From Gammaproteobacteria bacterium (GTDB lineage: Bacteria > Pseudomonadota > Gammaproteobacteria > Steroidobacterales > GCA-2729495), in NCBI GenBank assembly GCA_020853135.1, contig JADYZO010000151.1, positions 1 through 34,845 on the forward strand: DNA of 34,845 bases. Direction: 5' to 3'. How positions within the stretch are numbered: position 1 is the first letter of the stretch; the number at the start of each line of letters is the position of its first letter. Both the position numbers and the translations under genes were made by a program. Below are positions 31,649-34,845 of the stretch, piece by piece. The notes below the pieces were generated by a model. That model did not search any database and was not told the origin of the DNA. It saw only the letters and a list, made by a program, of their open reading frames with translations.

Positions 31649-33285
31649 CAGGGCCTCCCGGCCACGGCCGCTGGCTGCGCCACCGCATCGCGGCCGGGCA
31701 GGAAGTAGGCGAGCTTCGGGTCGAGCAGGCGCACGAAGGCCTGCAGGCGCCGGTCGGCATCCGCCACCCCGTCCGGGCCATCGGCCACCGGGGTCACCAC
31801 GCGCACCAGGGCGCCATCGCTGCGATTCATGGTCAGCCCGTCCCAGAAGATGTACCACTTCACCAGGTACTCGTTGGTGAGCATGCGCCCGCGCTGGGCG
31901 AACCAGTAGTACACGAGCTGTCGCGCCCCTCCCTGGGCGATGACCGAGCGGTTCACCGGCAGCGGGCCGCCGTCGGCGCGCACGCCGGGGATCTCCACCG
32001 CCTCCAGCGCCTGCATCTGCCAGCCGCCGCCGGGCAGGCAGGTGGCCGGCGAGTGGATCGCCCGGCCGCTGCGCTGGTTGCTGTAGTAGGCCAGCCAGAG
32101 GTTGACGGGGATGGCATCGTCGCCGCGGCTGTAGAGCATCAGCAGCGTGTCATCGGCCTTCAGGCCATCGAGCGTCACCTGGTCCACAGGCATTTCGTAT
32201 CCATGCCAGTCCCCGAGCACCAGCGGGAAGGTGGTGAAGCCCGTGCGCCGCGGGATCATGTCCTGGCGCTGGTCCACCGCGGCCATGGCCGCGGTGCCCA
32301 CCAGCACGGCGCCGAGCGCCACCAGGGCCGTGCGCTGCGCGCCCTGCGCGGTGAAGATGCGCCAGGCCTCGCCCGCCCCGGGCGTGTCCATGCGCAGCGA
32401 CCTCAGCAGGCGCCGCCCGGAGAACCGCGCCATCAGGTACATCTCCAGGAACAGGATGGCCACGCAGGTCATGAACACGACCCAGCCCTCGAAGTCGTGC
32501 AGGAAACCCTCGGCCTGCTCGGACCCGTAGAAACTCACGAGGATGCTGATGATGCCGATGCGCACGCTGTTCATCAGCACCGTGAGCGGGATCGACGACA
32601 GGAACACGACGGCGCGCTGCCATAGCGGCGCCTGGAACAGCACCGCACAGAGGAAGCCGAAGCTCATCAGCGGGAACAGGTAACGCAGCCCGCTGCAGGC
32701 CTCGGCCACCGCCAGCTGGTAGTTGCCGAGGTCGATGATGTTGCCCTCGACGTACACCGGCACACCGGCCAGCCGGATCACGGCGACGCCGATCTGGGTG
32801 GACAGCAGCTGCAGGCCGGCGGTGAGCTTCACCTCGATGAAGTTCGGCAGCGGCACCATGAACACCAGGTAGAGCAGCGCCGGCCACACCAGCTTCACCG
32901 CCGGCCAGCCCCAGACCGCGACGAAGCAGCCCCAGATGGCCACGATGAAGCCGTACTCCGAGATGGTGAAGATCGAGCTCAGGCTGCCGAGCAGGAGCAG
33001 CAGGAAGCCGAGCGCCACCAGCCAGAGCCCCGCGAGGGAACCCGACCACGGCACCGCCGCCAGTTCACGCGAGCGGGTCGCGATCAGGAACGCGGCGATG
33101 AAGGGAATCAGGTAGCAGTGGTTGTACTCGTCCCGGGGCCAGTCCTTGATCCACATCCAGTGCAGGGAATCGCGGAAGGCAAAGGCGAGCACACCGATGA
33201 GCAGCACCAGCAGCAGGGTTGCCGACACCCTGCCGGCTGCGCCGGGAACTGATCCGCTGGAGGCCGTCATCGTGTCTGGTGACAT
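31648..33285 (-). CDS. xrtD: Exosortase fused to EpsI domain, XrtD (VPLPA-CTERM-specific) type
   Basis: 545 residues from ATG 33285. ATG 33270 is possible but has no ribosome binding site. The N-terminal 290 residues form an eight-helix exosortase with the catalytic set Cys197 (EACSGLRYLF), Arg242 (LMNSVRIGI) and His263 (FLHDFEGW). The wording LRYLFPLMSFGFL and FLHDFEGWVVFM is that of XrtD as I remember it, rather than XrtA (LRYLIAS). Residues about 320-545 are the EpsI/DUF3485 domain, with GDWHGYEM and HSPATCLPGGGWQM. The enzyme cleaves C-terminal sorting signals of secreted proteins in the inner membrane, and EpsI is an accessory in EPS production. The VPLPA-CTERM protein at 20260-21048 is a matching substrate. 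It heads the wecB-prsT operon. Confidence 0.9.
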   Translation of the reverse strand: MSPDTMTASSGSVPGAAGRVSATLLLVLLIGVLAFAFRDSLHWMWIKDWPRDEYNHCYLIPFIAAFLIATRSRELAAVPWSGSLAGLWLVALGFLLLLLGSLSSIFTISEYGFIVAIWGCFVAVWGWPAVKLVWPALLYLVFMVPLPNFIEVKLTAGLQLLSTQIGVAVIRLAGVPVYVEGNIIDLGNYQLAVAEACSGLRYLFPLMSFGFLCAVLFQAPLWQRAVVFLSSIPLTVLMNSVRIGIISILVSFYGSEQAEGFLHDFEGWVVFMTCVAILFLEMYLMARFSGRRLLRSLRMDTPGAGEAWRIFTAQGAQRTALVALGAVLVGTAAMAAVDQRQDMIPRRTGFTTFPLVLGDWHGYEMPVDQVTLDGLKADDTLLMLYSRGDDAIPVNLWLAYYSNQRSGRAIHSPATCLPGGGWQMQALEAVEIPGVRADGGPLPVNRSVIAQGGARQLVYYWFAQRGRMLTNEYLVKWYIFWDGLTMNRSDGALVRVVTPVADGPDGVADADRRLQAFVRLLDPKLAYFLPGRDAVAQPAAVAGRP

Positions 33286-33360
33286 CTGTCTCGCCGGTGT
33301 TGTTCTCGGGTAACGGTGCACAGGGCGCCCCGGCTCCGGGTCTGCATGCTGGATCCGGTC

Positions 33361-33380
33361 ATTTAAGGAATGATTAAGGA
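33361..33380 (-). promoter_or_regulatory. TTAA-N7-TTAA direct repeat upstream of the exosortase operon
   Basis: Two TTAAGGA copies on the plus strand start 11 bases apart (33363 and 33374), one helical turn. The surroundings are AT-rich compared with the region. It lies about 76-95 bases before ATG 33285, so a transcription factor site or part of the promoter is plausible. No clear -35/-10 pair was found. The interval 33286-33522 shows no gene. Confidence 0.3.
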
Positions 33381-33502
33381 CCCGGCAGCACGCGGGCATT
33401 CTCCCCCGGGCCGGGCCGCCGGCTCCATGGCGCCGGTCTCACTCCGGGACTTCCGGCCGGTTGCCATAATGGCATGCGCCGGACCAGGGTCAGACCAGGG
33501 CC

Positions 33503-33519
33503 GGGGCAGCATCTGCCCC
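33503..33519 (-). terminator. Hairpin after the alpha/beta-hydrolase gene
   Basis: On the minus strand GGGGCAG pairs with CTGCCCC over a 3-base loop, starting a few bases after the stop codon at 33523. No T tract follows, so termination strength is doubtful. Confidence 0.3.
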
Positions 33520-33522
33520 CGC

Positions 33523-34317
33523 TCAGCCCTTCACGAAAGCCGCCACCACCGCCGCCCAGTCCCCGGGCATCTCGTCGATGCAGTCGATGGTGCCGCCGGG
33601 AAGCTCGGCATAGGCAAACTGCGGGAAGAGGGCCCGCGCCTTCTGCGAATGGCCGTAGATCGCATCCCCGGTGTTGGCCAGGATGAGCGTTGGCTGCACC
33701 AGTCGTGCCATGGCAGCCTCGTGGGCGTAGGTCATGACCGCATCGTGCGCGTACCAGACGGTGCGCCCGGCCAGCAGGCCATGCACGAAGTTGGCGTGGA
33801 AGGCTTCGAGATCGGTCCACTCCCGCTGCGCGCCGCGGCGCCGGGCCCAGGCCTCGGCCAGGTGGCTGCCATCCCAGCGCGGGTTCCACTGCTTCTCGTA
33901 GCCCAGGTGCTGGCGCCATGCCGCCCGCTCGGCATCATCCATCGGCAGCGGCCCGTGCAGCACGACCCGGTCCACGCGCGCGGGAAACTGCAGCGCGGCC
34001 TCGGTCACCAGCACCGCCCCGGTGTGGTGGCCGCAGACGCCCGCCCGCGCGATGTGCAGCGCATCGAGCACCGCCGGCACGATGTGCGCGTAGTCGGCAA
34101 CCGTTGGCGGGGCGTCGGGCAGGTCCGAGCCGCCGAAGCCGGGGATGTCCACGGCGATCGCCTGGATGCCATGGGCCGCGAGCGGCGCCAGCGCGCGGGC
34201 GAATTGCACGCTGTCGGTCGGCGACTGGTGCACCAGCACCAGCGGGACGCCCGTCCCGCACTGCGTGTAATGGACCTGCCCCCAGCGCCCATCCGCGTAG
34301 CCCTTCCTGGTCTGCAT
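33523..34317 (-). CDS. Alpha/beta-hydrolase fold protein with atypical nucleophile
   Basis: 264 residues from ATG 34317, with GGAGG about 7 bases upstream. An earlier in-frame ATG at 34356 lacks a site. The fold is clear: VPLVLVHQSPTDS (oxyanion strand), AIAVDIPGFGGSD, then VCGHHTGAVLVTEAAL as nucleophile elbow and LILANTGDAIYGHS as acid strand. The G-x-Nuc-x-G position holds His98 instead of Ser, Asp or Cys. The expected late catalytic His is replaced by Ile244 in GGTIDCIDEMP. I recall a subfamily with HQTP...HHTG motifs, so this may be a conserved variant rather than a dead enzyme. The substrate is unknown. It is divergent from the SDR gene across the second inverted repeat. Confidence 0.8.
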   Translation of the reverse strand: MQTRKGYADGRWGQVHYTQCGTGVPLVLVHQSPTDSVQFARALAPLAAHGIQAIAVDIPGFGGSDLPDAPPTVADYAHIVPAVLDALHIARAGVCGHHTGAVLVTEAALQFPARVDRVVLHGPLPMDDAERAAWRQHLGYEKQWNPRWDGSHLAEAWARRRGAQREWTDLEAFHANFVHGLLAGRTVWYAHDAVMTYAHEAAMARLVQPTLILANTGDAIYGHSQKARALFPQFAYAELPGGTIDCIDEMPGDWAAVVAAFVKG

Positions 34318-34382
34318 CGACAACCCTCCGACAAAAAACGCCGACAGTGTACCCACGGCCAGGCACCGCCACGCGATGAAAC

Positions 34383-34527
34383 GGCCGGTGAGGTGCCCCG
34401 GGGGTCCCGAGCGGGCTTGGAGGGCGGGCGACGCAGGGACAGCTTGAGCGAGCCCGACATGCAGCGGAGCCGGCCATGGATGGCCGGCGCAGCGGCAGCG
34501 AGGGACCCCCGGGGCACCTCACCGGCC
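34383..34527. repeat. Long palindromic element with 26-bp perfect terminal inverted repeats
   Basis: The arm 34383-34408 (GGCCGGTGAGGTGCCCCGGG plus GGTCCC) is the exact reverse complement of 34502-34527. The 93 bases between contain a further perfect stem, GCCGGCCA-TGGA-TGGCCGGC. The element occupies the divergent gap between the hydrolase (start 34317) and SDR (start 34636) genes, so it is not at a 3' end and is unlikely to be a simple terminator. A non-autonomous mobile repeat (MITE/REP-like) or a structured RNA are the likely readings. No gene is seen in 34318-34635. Confidence 0.88.
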
Positions 34528-34635
34528 TGCCCTCTGCCGGTGCCCCGGGCTCACCCGGCAACCTGTCCCCGTTCCCGCGAAGCCGCTACCATGGCGCTCC
34601 CTTCCACCCCAGCCAGGCGCATGCCGGGAGCGTTC

Positions 34636-34845
34636 ATGGACATCAAGGGCAGGACCATCGTGATCACCGGCGCGGCACGCGGCCTTGGCGCGGCCATGGC
34701 ACGGCGGCTGGCGAAGCACGGGCCGAAGCTGGCGCTGGTGGACATGGACGCCGCGAGCTGCAGCGAGGTGGTCGCCGCCTGCAAGGCGGCCGGGGCCGAG
34801 GCGCGCGCCTACGGCGCCAACGTGGCGAAGGAAGCCGACGTGGTG
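34636..34845 (+). CDS. Short-chain dehydrogenase/reductase (SDR), N-terminal part only
   Basis: 70 residues are present and the gene runs off the right edge. The start ATG 34636 has GGGAG 6 bases upstream. An in-frame ATG at 34621 is less likely because it includes that site. DIKGRTIVITGAARGLGAAM contains the TGxxxGxG nucleotide-binding motif of classical SDRs. LALVDMD follows, with Asp at the end of the second strand, which suggests NAD(H) preference. The catalytic YxxxK lies outside the window, so substrate and subclass cannot be judged. It is divergent from the alpha/beta-hydrolase gene. Confidence 0.87.
   Translation, partial: MDIKGRTIVITGAARGLGAAMARRLAKHGPKLALVDMDAASCSEVVAACKAAGAEARAYGANVAKEADVV

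Noticed and set aside
31649-31858. 70-residue N-terminal extension of the epimerase
   Set aside because: It lies in another frame of the exosortase gene. WecB family members begin at the MSRPALIHLI position.
31648-33285. XrtA assignment for the exosortase
   Set aside because: The neighbours are XrtA-type, but the region after the catalytic Cys (LRYLFPLMSFGFL) and the FLHDFEGW motif fit XrtD better as I remember them, and the substrate has a VPLPA-type signal. This is left open to a model score.
1-34845. CRISPR arrays, tRNA or rRNA genes
   Set aside because: No regularly spaced repeats and no tRNA- or rRNA-like segments were recognised by eye on either strand. A covariance-model search was not possible.

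Overview
The window is GC-rich (about 65-75 % in most sampled rows). It reads as part of a Gammaproteobacterium-like chromosome carrying an exosortase-linked exopolysaccharide (EPS) locus. The lineage is inferred from gene content and from the type of sorting signal. It was not tested by any search.

Layout. (1) 1-10706, minus strand: an EPS accessory block. From upstream to downstream it holds a secreted glycoside-hydrolase-like protein, a glutamine amidotransferase of the asparagine synthase type followed by a terminator, a transglutaminase-like lipoprotein, a GT4 glycosyltransferase, a second amidotransferase, a heparinase II/III-type lyase and the start of a dehydrogenase that runs off the left edge. 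(2) 10765-15128, plus strand: a cassette with clearly lower GC. It holds a Gfo/Idh/MocA dehydrogenase, a Wzy-type polymerase and a Wzx-type flippase. A decayed IS5-type transposase lies on the opposite strand between polymerase and flippase. (3) 15144-19896, minus strand: chain-length determinant, tyrosine autokinase, locus-specific ATPase and a GT4 glycosyltransferase, with a candidate promoter and palindrome upstream. (4) 20260-21048, minus: a secreted protein ending in a VPLPA-CTERM-type sorting signal. (5) 21234-25392, minus: a thiamine salvage operon made of a TPP riboswitch, TonB-dependent receptor, YkoF-like thiamine-binding protein, PnuC/PnuT-type permease and a thiamine/choline-kinase-like phosphotransferase. 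(6) 25417-27593: an amidohydrolase-fold protein and a convergent CaiB/BaiF CoA-transferase, separated by a long perfect inverted repeat. (7) 27706-33285, minus: a small unknown protein, then exosortase (XrtD-like, fused to EpsI), WecB epimerase and PrsT-type TPR lipoprotein in an overlapping operon. (8) 33523-34845: an alpha/beta-hydrolase-fold protein and a divergent SDR dehydrogenase at the right edge. A second long inverted repeat lies between them.

How the genes fit together. WecB would supply UDP-ManNAc. The two GT4 enzymes would build a repeat unit, which Wzx flips and Wzy polymerises. The Wzz-type protein, its kinase and the ATPase would control length and export. The two amidotransferases probably amidate sugar acids. 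The heparinase-type lyase and the glycoside-hydrolase-like protein would trim polymer. The exosortase would cleave and anchor secreted proteins such as the VPLPA-CTERM protein encoded here. The initiating sugar transferase and the outer-membrane export protein are not in the window.

Most notable observations: an 11-base G tract near the start of the secreted hydrolase gene; the IS scar inside the low-GC polymerase/flippase cassette; an XrtD-like exosortase with a matching substrate; a complete riboswitch-controlled thiamine uptake operon with an upstream ORF overlapping the receptor start; and two separate 26-bp perfect inverted repeats.
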